Shown: piece by piece, positions 16,655-25,750 of the stretch
Layout of the letters: the number at the start of each line of letters is the position of its first letter
Position numbering within the stretch: the first letter of the stretch is position 1
Source of the DNA: Deltaproteobacteria bacterium
GTDB lineage: Bacteria > Myxococcota_A > UBA9160 > UBA6930
Assembly: GCA_016875395.1 (NCBI GenBank)
Contig: VGRF01000031.1
Span: 1-51,254 of the forward strand
Direction of reading: 5' to 3'
Length of the DNA: 51,254 bases
Notes under the pieces: model-generated
Told to the model about the DNA's origin: nothing
The model's input: the letters and a program-made list of their open reading frames with translations, nothing else
Database searches by the model: none
Program-made: the position numbers and the translations under genes

Positions 16655-19600
16655 ATGTCGTTGGCGTTTGCGCGGGCTCTTCGGCAGCTCGCAGTGGTGG
16701 CGACTTCGCTCGCGCTCGGCGTGGCGGTCGCGCAGTCGAAGGTGAACGAGACGGACGCGCCCAAGCGCGGCAACAACCTGTACATCGTGCGCCTCGCACA
16801 CGCGCCGGTCGTGGCGTACACGGGCGGCGTCGCGGGCCTCAAGGCGACCAAGCCCGGCCTGAACAAGAAGATCGACCCGAACAGCAGTGCGGTGATCGAT
16901 TACTCGAACTACTTGCGCGGCAAGCACGACGCCGCGATCGCGGGCGCAGGCGGCGGCCGCAAGGTCTACAGCTACGTCAACGTGTTCAACGGCTTCGCGG
17001 CGGAGCTGAGCGACTCGGCGGTTGCGGCGCTGCGCGCGAACCCCGATGTGCTGCGCGTCGAGAAGGACCAGATCCAGCAGCTCGACACGTTCTCGACGCC
17101 GCAGTTCCTCGGTATCCCTGGCGGTATCTGGCAACAGCTCGGCGGGCCGGAGCGCGCGGGTGAGGACGTGATCGTGGGCGTGATCGACTCGGGCGTGTGG
17201 CCCGAGAATCCGAGCTTCTCGGATCGCGACATCACCAACCCGCACGACAACCGCGTCGTGTACCGCCAGATCCCGGGCTGGAACGGCAAGTGCGAGCCGG
17301 GCGAGGCGTTCGCTGCGTCGCACTGAGGCCACAAGCTGATCGGCGCGCGCTACTACGCCGAAGGCTTCGGCGGCGTCGCGGGCGTGAAGCGCGACTACCC
17401 GTACGAGTTCGCCTCGGCGCGCGATACCGATGGCCACGGCACGCACACCTCGAGCACCGCGGCCGGCAACTACGATGTCGACGGCGTCGCATTCGGCACG
17501 TCGTACGGGCGCATCAGCGGCATGGCGCCGCGGGCACGCATCGCGGTGTACAAGGCGTGCTGGGCGCGTCCGCCCGAAGGCGGCTGCTCGGGCGTCGACC
17601 TCGTCGCGGCGATCGATCAAGCGGTGGCCGACGGCGTCGACGTGATCAACTACTCGATCAGCGGCACCGGCACGAACTACCTCGACGCGGTCGAGGTGGC
17701 GTTCCTGTTCGCCGCCGACGCAGGCGTGTTCGTGGCAGCGTCCTCGGGCAATTCGGGCCCCAGCCCGAGCACGACGAACCACCCGAGCCCTTGGCTCACC
17801 ACGGTGGCGGCGAGCACGCACGATCGCGGCACCGCAGGCACCGTCACGCTAGGCGACGGCTCGGTGCACACCGGCATGACGATCGGCGTGGGCGCTGGAC
17901 CGGCGCCGCTCGTGTTCTCGTCGAGCGTCGGCCTCGCCGGCGCGAACGCGACGGAAGTTCGCCTCTGCTACCCGGGCCGCCTCGACCCCGCGCTCGTCGC
18001 GGGCAAGATCGTGCTGTGCGACCGCGGCGTGATCGCGCGCGTGGACAAGAGTCTCGCGGTGCAGCTCGCCGGCGGCGTCGGCATGGTGCTCGCGAACACG
18101 AGCGCCAACTCGCTGAACGCCGACCTGCACGTGATTCCTACCGTGCACATCGACCACGTCTCGGGCGCCGTGGTGCGCGCGTACGCGCAGACTCTGGGCG
18201 CAACGGCGAAGCTCTCGGCGCTGATCCCCGGCGTCGCGGTGGCGCCCGTCGTGGCGGCGTTCTCGTCGCGCGGCCCGTCGCGCGCGTCGAGCGACATCCT
18301 GAAGCCCGACGTCACGGCGCCCGGCGTCGACATCTTCGCGTCGTACTCGCCGGCTCCGCGCGGCGCGAATCACGACTTCCTGTCGGGCACCTCGATGTCG
18401 AGCCCGCACATCGCGGGCATCGCGGCGCTGATCAAGCACGCGAATCCGACGTGGACGCCGATGATGATCAAGTCGGCGATCATGACGACGGCGTCGCAGC
18501 TGATGAACAACGGCGCGGCGATCCCGGGCAATCCGTTCGGGTTCGGCGCCGGTCACGTCGCACCCAGCAGCGCTGCGGATCCGGGCCTCGTCTACAACAC
18601 GACCTTCAACGACTGGCTCGCGTTCTTGTGCGGCACGGGTCAGCTGCAGGCCAGCTACTGCCCGCTCATCAAGATCGACCCGAGCGACCTCAATCTCGCG
18701 TCGATCACGGTGGGCGAGCTCGCGGGCTCGCAGACGGTGAAGCGCACGGTGCGCAACGTCGGCGCTGCCGGCACCTACACCGCGAACGTGCAGGCGCCGG
18801 CTGGCGTGAACGTGACGGTCACGCCGTCCTCGCTCACGCTCGCGAAGGGTCAGAGTGCGACTTATCAGGTGAGGTTCAGCTCGACGACGGCTGCCGTGCT
18901 GAACAGCTACGCGTTCGGCGCTCTCACCTGGACGGACGGCACGCACAACGTGCGCAGCCCGCTCACGGTGCGCCCGGTGCCGCTCTCGGCTCCGGCAGCG
19001 GCGAGCTCGAACGGCGGCGCGATCAGCATCCCCATCGTGTTCGGCTACGACGGCGTGTTCGGCGCCTCGGCGCGCGGCCTCGTGGCGGCGAACACCACGC
19101 CGGGCAATGTGGTCGATGATCCGGCCAACGACATCGACACCGCACTGGCCACGGGGGTCGGCATCACGGTGCATCCCGTCGTGATTCCGGCCGGGACCAC
19201 GCTCGCGCGCATCTCGCTGTTCGACGCGAACACGGACGGGGCCGACGACCTCGACCTCTATGTGTTCAACGCAGCGGGCACGACGCTGCTCGGCTCGAGC
19301 GGCTCCGGCACGTCGGCGGAAGAGGTGAACCTGGTGAACCCCGCCGCGCAGACCGTGCTCGTGGTCGTGCACGGCTGGCAGACCGACGGCCCCGACGCGA
19401 ACTACACGCTCTTCAACTGGAACCTCGACGAGAGTCTTCGCGAGGGGTGCCTCCTGGCGAAGCTGCGGCGCAGGCTCTTCGGAGCCTGCGCCGCCCGTAT
19501 TTTGGGCGCGCCCGTCTTGAGCCGGCGCAGGCGTCGGAGATACGCTCCGCGGCTTCCCGAATCCCGAAGGAGACTCGCGTGGCCGATCTCGAAACCTTCC

Positions 19601-19660
19601 GCGCCGAAGCGCGCGCCTGGCTCGAAGCCAACTGTCCGCCGGAGATGCGCCAGCCGCTGA
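16655..19660 (+). pseudogene. Plant-type subtilase (S8A) with PA domain, interrupted by in-frame TGA
   Basis: One reading frame runs 16655-19660 with a single TGA at 17324-17326. Order: signal peptide (1 to about 27), I9 propeptide (YIVRL to about 150), catalytic domain with D178 (GVIDSGVWPE), H261 (GHGTHT), oxyanion N366 (SSGNSGP) and S580 (GTSMSSPH), counting the TGA as residue 224. A protease-associated domain lies near 430-500, a fibronectin-like domain near 690-770, then a beta domain. The layout is that of cucumisin-type proteases. The TGA stands exactly where relatives have the second Cys of a conserved pair (WNGKC...Cys-x-x-KLIGAR). The C-terminus is also abnormal: after NWNLDES the frame continues as Arg-rich sequence through the leader of the next gene. 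GGAGGA precedes ATG 16655. Decay is most likely; recoding or assembly error remain possible. Confidence 0.85.
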
Positions 19661-20775
19661 AGCCCGGCGAGTCGCTCGTGTGGGGCGGGCGGCGCGAGAA
19701 GTTCGCCGCGCCGGGCTCGAAGCTCTGGCTCGAGCGCATGGTCGCGAAGGGCTGGACGGTGCCGACTTGGCCGAAGGAGTACGGCGGCGCGGGGCTGTCG
19801 AAGGCGGAGGCGCGCGTGCTGCAGCAGGAGATGCGCGCGCTCGGCTGCCGGCCCGCGCTCACCTCGTTCGGCATGACCATGCTGGCGCCCGTCGTGATGG
19901 AGTACGGCACGCCGGAGCAGAAGGCGAAGTTCCTGCCGCCGATCGCGCGCGGCGAGATTCGCTGGTGCCAGGGCTACTCCGAGCCGGGTTCGGGCTCGGA
20001 CCTCGCGAGCCTGCAGTGTGCGGCGGTGCGCGACGGCGACGACTACGTCGTGAACGGCCAGAAGATCTGGACCAGCGATGCGCACCACAGCGACTGGATC
20101 TTCTGCCTCGTGCGCACGAACAAGAACGGCCCCAAGCACGACGGCATCAGCTTCCTGCTGTTCGACATGGACCAGCCCGGCGTGAAGGTGAGCCCGATCA
20201 TCCTGATCAGCGGCGCCTCGGACTTCTGCCAAACGTTCTTCGACAACGTGCGCGTGCCCGTCTCCCACCGCATCGGCCAGGAGAATGCGGGCTGGACGAT
20301 CGCGAAGCGCCTGCTGCAGCACGAGCGCGAGATGCTCTCGGAAGGCGGCGGGAGCTATCAGGCGCGCAAGAAGCGCACGCTCGCCGAGTGGGCGCGCGAG
20401 TCGATCGGCGCCGGCCCCGGCGTGCTGCCCGACGCAGACCTGCGCGATCGCATCGTGCGCGTGGAGATGGAGCAGCTCGCGTACAGCGCGTCGCTGCGCC
20501 GCAGCATGGAGTCCGCGAAAGCGGGCAAGGGCCCCGGCCCCGAGACGTCGATGTTCAAGATGGTCGTCTCGGAGATGAGCAAGCGCCGCGCGGACCTGCG
20601 GGTGCGCATCGCCGGCGTGCAAGGCCTCGGCTGGGAGGGCGAGGGCTTCGACGAGAGCGACCTCGAAGCCACGCGCATCTGGCTCGCGTCGAAGGCCGAG
20701 TCGATCGCGGGAGGCACGAGCGAGATCCAGCGGAACATCATCGCCAAGCGCGTCCTGGGCCTACCGGGCGACTGA
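19579..20775 (+). CDS. Acyl-CoA dehydrogenase
   Basis: This 398-residue FAD enzyme catalyses alpha,beta-dehydrogenation of an acyl-CoA. It shows TWPKEYGGAGLS near 70, CQGYSEPGSGSDLASL for the FAD-binding strand region, and SIAGGTSEIQRNIIAKRVLG at the C-terminus. GTG 19579 (VADLETFRAE) follows GAAGGAG; the further 44 codons open upstream lie in the decayed tail of the subtilase and are not used. The region before the C-terminal helices is longer than usual (RKKRTLAEWARESIGAGPG), as in the large FadE-like subgroup. It may pair with the shorter dehydrogenase at 20921 as an alpha/beta heteromer, as actinobacterial steroid-side-chain FadE pairs do; that is inference. Confidence 0.87.
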   Translation: MADLETFRAEARAWLEANCPPEMRQPLKPGESLVWGGRREKFAAPGSKLWLERMVAKGWTVPTWPKEYGGAGLSKAEARVLQQEMRALGCRPALTSFGMTMLAPVVMEYGTPEQKAKFLPPIARGEIRWCQGYSEPGSGSDLASLQCAAVRDGDDYVVNGQKIWTSDAHHSDWIFCLVRTNKNGPKHDGISFLLFDMDQPGVKVSPIILISGASDFCQTFFDNVRVPVSHRIGQENAGWTIAKRLLQHEREMLSEGGGSYQARKKRTLAEWARESIGAGPGVLPDADLRDRIVRVEMEQLAYSASLRRSMESAKAGKGPGPETSMFKMVVSEMSKRRADLRVRIAGVQGLGWEGEGFDESDLEATRIWLASKAESIAGGTSEIQRNIIAKRVLGLPGD

Positions 20776-20782
20776 CGCGCAC

Positions 20783-20862
20783 TGGGGACGCACGTGCACC
20801 AAAAAGGGCACCTGGGACGTACGTGCACCTTCACGCGATCAAGTGCACGTACGTCCCAGGTG
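20783..20862. repeat. REP-like palindrome (GGGACGTACGTGCAC family)
   Basis: The arms 20809-20828 and 20843-20862 are perfect 20-base reverse complements (CACCTGGGACGTACGTGCAC) with a 14-base loop. A third, direct arm lies just upstream at 20783-20800 (TGGGGACGCACGTGCACC). A related half-site occurs at 25751-25767. The element fills the gap between two acyl-CoA dehydrogenase genes. Confidence 0.8.
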
Positions 20863-20920
20863 CGCGCGCTTTGGACATCTAGCCGCAGCGCTCAATCAGG
20901 CGCTTCGCACGAGGAAAGAC

Positions 20921-22066
20921 ATGTCATCACCGCTGATCCTGTCTGAAGAACAAGAGCTGCTGCGCGACTCGGCGCGCGAGATGGTGCAGGCGAAGGCGCC
21001 GCTGAAGGAGACGCGGCGCATGCGCGACTCGCGCGATGCGGATGGCTTCTCGCGCGCACTGTGGAAGGAGGCGTGCGAGCTGGGCTGGGCGGGCATCCCG
21101 TTCGCGGAGGAAGTGGGCGGCGCGGGGCTCGGCTACGCGGAGCTCGGCATCGTGCTCGAGGAGCTGGGCCGCACGCTCGCGCCGACACCGCTGCTGAGCA
21201 CGGTGGTGCTCGCGGGCAGCGCGGTGCAGCTCGCGGGCAGCGAGAAGCAGAAGAGCGAGATCCTGCGCGGCATCTGCGACGGATCGCGGCTGCTCGCGCT
21301 CGCGCATCAGGAGTCGCCGCGCTTCGCGCCGTATCGCTGCGCCACGCGCGCCGAGAAGACGGCTGGCGGCTGGAAGCTCACGGGCAAGAAGCTGTTCGTG
21401 CTCGATGGCCACATCGCGGACACGCTCGTGGTCGTCGCGCGCACGAGCGGCGCCGAGAGCGATCGCGACGGCCTCGCGCTCTTTCTCGTACCCGCGGCGC
21501 AGAAGGGCGTCGCGATCGCGCGCACCACGCTGATCGACGGCCGCAACGCGGCGCAGGTCGCGCTGAGCGGCGTCGAGATCGGCGCCGACGCTGCGCTCGG
21601 CGCCACCGGCGGCGCGGCGGACGTGCTCGACACCGTGTTCGATCGCGGCGCCGCGGCGCTCGCGTCGGAGATGATGGGCGGCATCCAGGAGGCGTTCGAT
21701 CGCACGCTCGCGTACTTGAAGGCGCGCGATCAGTTCGGCGTGAAGATCGGCACGTTCCAGGCGCTGAAGCACCGCGCGGCCGACTGGTTCTGCGAGGTGG
21801 AGCTCGCGCGCGCGATCGTGCTCGAGGCGCTGCGCGCGATCGACGCCGGCGACAAGAACGCCGCGCGCCTCGTCTCCACCGCGAAGGCGCGCGCCAGCGA
21901 CGCGTTCATCCTCTCGGGCGAAGAAGGCATCCAGATGCACGGCGGCATCGGCATGACCGACGAGGAGGACATCGGCCTGTTCCTGAAGCGCGCGCGCGCC
22001 GCGGAGCAGACGCTCGGCGATGCGGGGTATCACCGCGATCGCTTCGCGAAGCTCGGCGGTTATTAG
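20921..22066 (+). CDS. Acyl-CoA dehydrogenase family protein
   Basis: This 381-residue flavoenzyme is of the smaller, more divergent ACAD type that often forms the partner subunit of an FadE pair. It shows FAEEVGGAGLGYAELGIVLE near 60-80, a central FDRGAAALASEMMGG and DQFGVKIGTFQALKHRAADW, and QMHGGIGMTDEEDIG near the C-terminus. The glutamate in that last motif replaces the aromatic residue seen in typical ACADs. ATG 20921 follows GAGGAAAG. Substrate probably a branched, cyclic or steroid-like acyl-CoA by analogy, not shown by sequence. Confidence 0.85.
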   Translation: MSSPLILSEEQELLRDSAREMVQAKAPLKETRRMRDSRDADGFSRALWKEACELGWAGIPFAEEVGGAGLGYAELGIVLEELGRTLAPTPLLSTVVLAGSAVQLAGSEKQKSEILRGICDGSRLLALAHQESPRFAPYRCATRAEKTAGGWKLTGKKLFVLDGHIADTLVVVARTSGAESDRDGLALFLVPAAQKGVAIARTTLIDGRNAAQVALSGVEIGADAALGATGGAADVLDTVFDRGAAALASEMMGGIQEAFDRTLAYLKARDQFGVKIGTFQALKHRAADWFCEVELARAIVLEALRAIDAGDKNAARLVSTAKARASDAFILSGEEGIQMHGGIGMTDEEDIGLFLKRARAAEQTLGDAGYHRDRFAKLGGY

Positions 22067-22075
22067 GCCCACCGG

Positions 22076-23326
22076 GTGCGCGTCACGCGCCGCGCGCTCG
22101 TGAAGTCCGCTGCGGGCGCCGCTGCGCTCGCGGCGCTGCCAGCGAGGAGCCGCGCGATGAGCATCGAGCCCAGGCGCTGGGACGTGATCGTCGTGGGCGC
22201 CGGCGTGTTCGGCGCATGGACGGCGTGGCATCTCCAGCAGCGCGGCCAGCGCGTGCTGCTACTCGACGCGCACGGGCCCGCGCACGCGCGCGCGTCGAGC
22301 GGCGGCGAGTCGCGCATGACGCGCGGCAGCTACGGCGCGGACGAGATCTACACGCGCATGGCGCACGACTCGCTGGCGCAGTGGAAGTGGCTCTCGGAGC
22401 GCAGCGGGCTGCCGATCTTCCACGAGCTCGGCGTGCTGTTCTTCTTCGGGCAGCGCGAGAAGTACGTGGACGACACGCTGCGCGTCCACGCGAAGCTGAA
22501 GCTGCCCACGCGCGTGATGGAGCGACGGGAGCTGAAGGAGCGCTACCCGCAAGCCGTTTGGGAGGACGTCGCGCTCGGAATCTTCGAGCCCGAATTCGGC
22601 GCGCTGATGGCGCGGCGCGCGGTGCAGACGCTGGTGCGAGAGCTCCGCGCGAACGGCGGTGACTACGAAGCCGCCGAAGTTGCGCCGCCGGTGTTCGGAG
22701 CGGCGGCTCCCGGCGAAGTGCGGACGACCGGCGGCAACCAGTTCCTCGGCGAACGCTTCGTCTTCGCGTGCGGTCCGTGGCTCCCGAAGCTGTTCCCTGC
22801 GGAGCTCGGCGGCCGCATCTTCCCCACGCGCCAGGAAGTCTTCTTCTTCGCGCCGCCCGCCGGCGGCGACGCGTTCTCTCCTAACAAGCTCCCCGGCTGG
22901 GCCGACTTCAACGCCGGCGACATCTACTACGGCTTCCCCGACCTCGAAGCGCGCGGCTTCAAGATCGCGCACGACAAGCATGGCCCCGCGATCGATCCCG
23001 ACCGCGGTGATCGCATCGCGAGCGCGGAGGGCCTCGCCGACGTGCGCGGCTACCTCGCGCGCCGCTTCCCCGCGCTCGCGGATGCGCCGTGCGTCGAGTC
23101 GCGCGTGTGCCAATACGAGAACAGCGCGAACGGCGACCTCTTGATCGACCGCCATCCCAGCGCGCAGAACGTGTGGCTCGTGGGCGCGGGCTCCGGCCAC
23201 GGCTTCAAGCACGGCCCCGAAGTCGGGCGCATGGCGGCGGACCTCGTGCTCTCGGGCAGCGCGGCGACCGAGCCGCGCTTCAGCCTCGCGACCAAGGCGC
23301 AGCAGCAGAACAGGAGCGTGCACTGA
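22076..23326 (+). CDS. FAD-dependent amine oxidase, monomeric sarcosine oxidase family
   Basis: This 416-residue protein has a Tat-like leader (VTRRALVKSAAGAAALAALP) and then a DAO-fold domain with DVIVVGAGVFGAWTAWHL. GGESRMTRGSYG matches the sarcosine oxidase/N-methyltryptophan oxidase group. C345 in VCQYEN aligns with the cysteine that links FAD covalently in monomeric sarcosine oxidase, and GSGHGFKHGPEVG is the C-terminal family signature. It would oxidise a secondary N-methyl or cyclic amine, making H2O2, probably after export. GTG 22076 is used, 9 bases after the ACAD stop. The stop overlaps the next start (TGATG). Confidence 0.85.
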   Translation: MRVTRRALVKSAAGAAALAALPARSRAMSIEPRRWDVIVVGAGVFGAWTAWHLQQRGQRVLLLDAHGPAHARASSGGESRMTRGSYGADEIYTRMAHDSLAQWKWLSERSGLPIFHELGVLFFFGQREKYVDDTLRVHAKLKLPTRVMERRELKERYPQAVWEDVALGIFEPEFGALMARRAVQTLVRELRANGGDYEAAEVAPPVFGAAAPGEVRTTGGNQFLGERFVFACGPWLPKLFPAELGGRIFPTRQEVFFFAPPAGGDAFSPNKLPGWADFNAGDIYYGFPDLEARGFKIAHDKHGPAIDPDRGDRIASAEGLADVRGYLARRFPALADAPCVESRVCQYENSANGDLLIDRHPSAQNVWLVGAGSGHGFKHGPEVGRMAADLVLSGSAATEPRFSLATKAQQQNRSVH

Positions 23327-23832
23327 TGCCGGTTCTCAGCCACGAGGAACGCGACGCATTTCTCCGCGAGCCGGGTCTGCTCATGCGCTTCGCGACGATC
23401 CAGCCGGATGGCGCGCCTTACGCGACGGCGATCTGGTACGCGTTCGAAGAAGGCGCGCTCTGGTTCACGCCGCGCAAAGAATCCGTGTGGCGCCAGCACT
23501 TGTTACGAGATCCGCGCATCGCACTCGTGATCGACGAGCAGGCGCTGCCGTACCGCAAGGTCGTGATCGAGGGCCGCGCGCAGCTCGCGTATGACCTCGG
23601 CCGCGACGCCGAGTGGCGCGAGCGCTACCGCCGTATCGCCGAGCGCTACGTGCCGCCCGACGGCGCGCAGCACTACATTACGGAGACGCTCGACGAGACG
23701 CGCGCGCTCTTCACGCTGCCACTCGCCCTCGCGAAGGTGCGCACGTGGCGCATGCCCGTCGGCGACGAGGACTACTCCGGCATCTGGGCGCAGCGCTACT
23801 TCGCGGAAGGCACCAAGCTGCGGAAGAAGTGA
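23326..23832 (+). CDS. PPOX-class (pyridoxamine 5'-phosphate oxidase-fold) flavin/F420 protein
   Basis: This 168-residue split-barrel protein begins MPVLSHEERDAFLREPGLLM and continues RFATIQPDGAPYATAIWYAF, the usual opening of PPOX-class enzymes. The remainder has strands reading LWFTPRKESVW and RKVVIEGRAQL. Members bind FMN, F420 or haem and reduce small molecules. It is translationally coupled to the amine oxidase through TGATG. The cofactor cannot be decided from sequence. Confidence 0.83.
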   Translation: MPVLSHEERDAFLREPGLLMRFATIQPDGAPYATAIWYAFEEGALWFTPRKESVWRQHLLRDPRIALVIDEQALPYRKVVIEGRAQLAYDLGRDAEWRERYRRIAERYVPPDGAQHYITETLDETRALFTLPLALAKVRTWRMPVGDEDYSGIWAQRYFAEGTKLRKK

Positions 23833-23835
23833 GCC

Positions 23836-24095
23836 TCAGCGCTCCTTCGCGCGAATCCCCACCGCGCTCGCCGCCACCATGCCCGTGTCGATCCACTCGC
23901 GCGCGGCGGAGCGCAGGCCGCCGTTCGTGGCGAGCTCGGCATCACGGCGGCGGCGTCGCGCTCTTCGGCGGCGAAGCGGATCCGCAGCGCGTCGAGCTCG
24001 ATCGCGCAGTCGCGGACGTTCTCGGAAGCGATCAGCGCCTCGAAGGCGCGGCCGAGTTGCCGCTTGTCTGCGAGCTCGAGCGTGTGAACGAGCAT
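23836..24095 (-). pseudogene. Small conserved-looking gene with a one-base frameshift
   Basis: Starting at ATG 24095 (AGGAG nine bases upstream) the frame encodes MLVHTLELADKRQLGRAFEA, then LIASENVRDCAIELDALRIR and FAAEERDAAAVM. It then becomes meaningless, while the neighbouring frame continues sensibly with AELATNGGLRSAAREWIDTG and MVAASAVGIRAKER to a stop at 23836. The join is near 23947-23950. Restoring one base after GTGAT (for example giving Val-Ile-Ala-Glu-Leu) yields a continuous protein of about 86 residues with soluble helical character. I do not recognise the family. The stop lies 3 bases from the convergent PPOX gene. Confidence 0.65.
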
Positions 24096-24225
24096 GCGAT
24101 GGCTCCTCGCTGGGGGTCGAGTGCGGGCGCAGCATCGACGTCAGCGCGAGCTGCGTCCGTGGCGCGCGTCACGGGGGCGCGAGGAATCGCGATAGCATGC
24201 GCCCATTCAACCAGGAGACGCCGCG

Positions 24226-25473
24226 ATGGCGATGAACGTGCAGCCGATTCCGAACGTGAGCGACCGCATCAACCAGATCCGCCACCTGACCGCGCAGATC
24301 ATCAACAAGGAGATTCTCCCCCACGAGAACGAGATCTGGGCGGCGCGCAGCGCCGGCGCCAGCGCCGAAGACCGCAAGCACGCGCACGAGCTGCGCGAGG
24401 GCGTGAAGTCGAAGGTGAAGCAGGCGGGCCTGTGGGCGCCGCACCTCCCCGAGCAGTACGGCGGGTGCGGGCTCGGCTTCCTCGAGCACGCCTACATGAA
24501 CGAGGTGCTCGCCTACTGCGTCGGCGCCGCGGCGCTGTTCGGCGTGGTCGCGCCGAACTCGGGCAATCAGAAGATCCTCGCGCAGTACGGCACGAAGGAG
24601 CAGATCGAGAAGTGGCTCATCCCGCTCACCGAGGGGAAGATGGAGTCGGGCTTCTCGATGACGGAGCCGAATCAGCCGGGCTCGGACCCGCGCTCGCTGA
24701 AGACGACGGCGCGGCGCGAAGGCAACGAGTGGGTGATCAACGGCCACAAGTGGTTCACGTCGAACGGCAAGCGCGCGGACTTCTTCATCGTGATGTGCCG
24801 AACCGACGACCCGAACGGCCCGGCAGATCGCAACGGCAAGATGACGCAGATCATCGTGCCCAAGAAGACGCCGGGCGTGAACATCGTGCGCAGCGTGCCC
24901 GTGTGGGGCCACGACGGCGATCACTGCGAGATCATCTACGACAACGTGCGCGTGCCCGTCGAGAATCAGCTCGGCAAGACGGGCTCCGGTCACGCCGCAG
25001 CGCAGGACCGACTCGGCGCGGGCCGCGTGTACCACTGCATGAACTCGATCGGCCAGATGTGGCGCGCGTTCGATCTGATGGTGCAGCGCATGGCGACGCG
25101 CGAAGTGCACGGCGGCAAGCTCGCGACGAAGCAGTTCATGCAGGGCTTCATCGCGGACTCGTACATCGACCTGCAGGCCGCGCGGCTCATGACGATCCAC
25201 TGCGCCGAGCGCATGGATGTCGGCCTCGACGCGCGCACGGAGATCTCGGCGATCAAGATCTTCGTGCCCGAGGCCTACACGCGCGTGGTCGATCGCGCGA
25301 TCCAAGTCTGGGGCGCCGCCGGCGTGTCCGGCGACCTGCCGCTCGCGGGCATGTACCAGGGCGCGCGCACGCTGCGCATCGCCGACGGTCCGGACGAGGT
25401 GCACAAGATCCTGATCGCGAAGAACGTCCTGAAGCGTTACGCGGACGGGGAGGGCTGGGACTTCGGGAACTAG
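24226..25473 (+). CDS. Acyl-CoA dehydrogenase, ACAD10/11-like
   Basis: This 415-residue FAD enzyme has LWAPHLPEQYGGCGLGFLEH near 70-90, SGFSMTEPNQPGSDPRSLKT for FAD and substrate contact, INGHKWFTSNGKRADFFIVM, and a C-terminal WGAAGVSGDLPLAGMYQGAR. The SDP and proline-rich loop resemble the C-terminal domain of mammalian ACAD10/11 and related bacterial long or branched-chain dehydrogenases. ATG 24226 follows CCAGGAGACG. It is transcribed alone or from the divergent region 24096-24225, and a strong terminator follows 17 bases after its stop. Confidence 0.87.
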   Translation: MAMNVQPIPNVSDRINQIRHLTAQIINKEILPHENEIWAARSAGASAEDRKHAHELREGVKSKVKQAGLWAPHLPEQYGGCGLGFLEHAYMNEVLAYCVGAAALFGVVAPNSGNQKILAQYGTKEQIEKWLIPLTEGKMESGFSMTEPNQPGSDPRSLKTTARREGNEWVINGHKWFTSNGKRADFFIVMCRTDDPNGPADRNGKMTQIIVPKKTPGVNIVRSVPVWGHDGDHCEIIYDNVRVPVENQLGKTGSGHAAAQDRLGAGRVYHCMNSIGQMWRAFDLMVQRMATREVHGGKLATKQFMQGFIADSYIDLQAARLMTIHCAERMDVGLDARTEISAIKIFVPEAYTRVVDRAIQVWGAAGVSGDLPLAGMYQGARTLRIADGPDEVHKILIAKNVLKRYADGEGWDFGN

Positions 25474-25490
25474 TCCTCGGTTGTTAGGGC

Positions 25491-25530
25491 GGGCGCCTGA
25501 GCTCGTGGCTCAGGCGCCCGTTTCGTTTTG
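25491..25530 (+). terminator. Rho-independent terminator after the acyl-CoA dehydrogenase gene
   Basis: GGGCGCCTGAGC (25491-25502) and GCTCAGGCGCCC (25508-25519) form a perfect 12-bp stem with a 5-base loop TCGTG. The T-rich run GTTTCGTTTTGG follows. It stands 17 bases after the stop at 25473. Confidence 0.88.
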
Positions 25531-25559
25531 GTTGTTGCTGGCGCGTCGTTGCATCGAGC

Positions 25560-25640
25560 CCGCTGTCGGCTCCGGCGGGCCCACGCCTGCGGCGGCCATC
25601 TGTTCCTCCTCGGCGTGGGCCCGCTCTCCGCCGACAGCGG
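25560..25640. other. Long imperfect hairpin in intergenic region
   Basis: Arms 25560-25587 and 25612-25640 are reverse complements apart from an internal bulge: CCGCTGTCGGC and GCGGGCCCACGCC on the left match GGCGTGGGCCCGC and GCCGACAGCGG on the right. The loop is 24 bases. No ORF with a ribosome site covers it. It may be a REP-type palindrome, a structured small RNA, or a 3'-end structure for the convergent transcripts. Confidence 0.6.
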
Positions 25641-25689
25641 ACGCGCATCCGGGAACCCGAGTCGGCCGGACACGCTCTACTTGGGTTGG

Positions 25690-25726
25690 GTGACGCTCGG
25701 GGGCCGTTGAGGCCCCCTCGCGTCAC
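25690..25726. other. Second intergenic hairpin
   Basis: GTGACGC-TC-GGGGGCC (25690-25705) pairs with GGCCCCC-TC-GCGTCAC (25711-25726) across a 5-base loop, leaving a two-base internal mismatch. With the terminator and the 25560 hairpin it makes three consecutive foldable units in 240 bases. It might terminate the leftward NAT transcript, although no clear T-run follows on that strand. Confidence 0.55.
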
Positions 25727-25750
25727 TGCGCTTCGAGGAGGCGCGTGCAA

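Noticed and set aside
17327-17390. Bacterial SECIS element after the subtilase TGA
   Set aside because: Only a short GCCGAAG/CTTCGGC stem at about 17359-17373 was visible, at a poor distance and without a typical apical loop; not enough to call.
25480-25726. Integron attC site suggested by GTTAGGGC and the imperfect hairpins
   Set aside because: The arms lack the paired R'/R'' core layout and the TTGTTA word recurs throughout coding sequence; no integron integrase is present.
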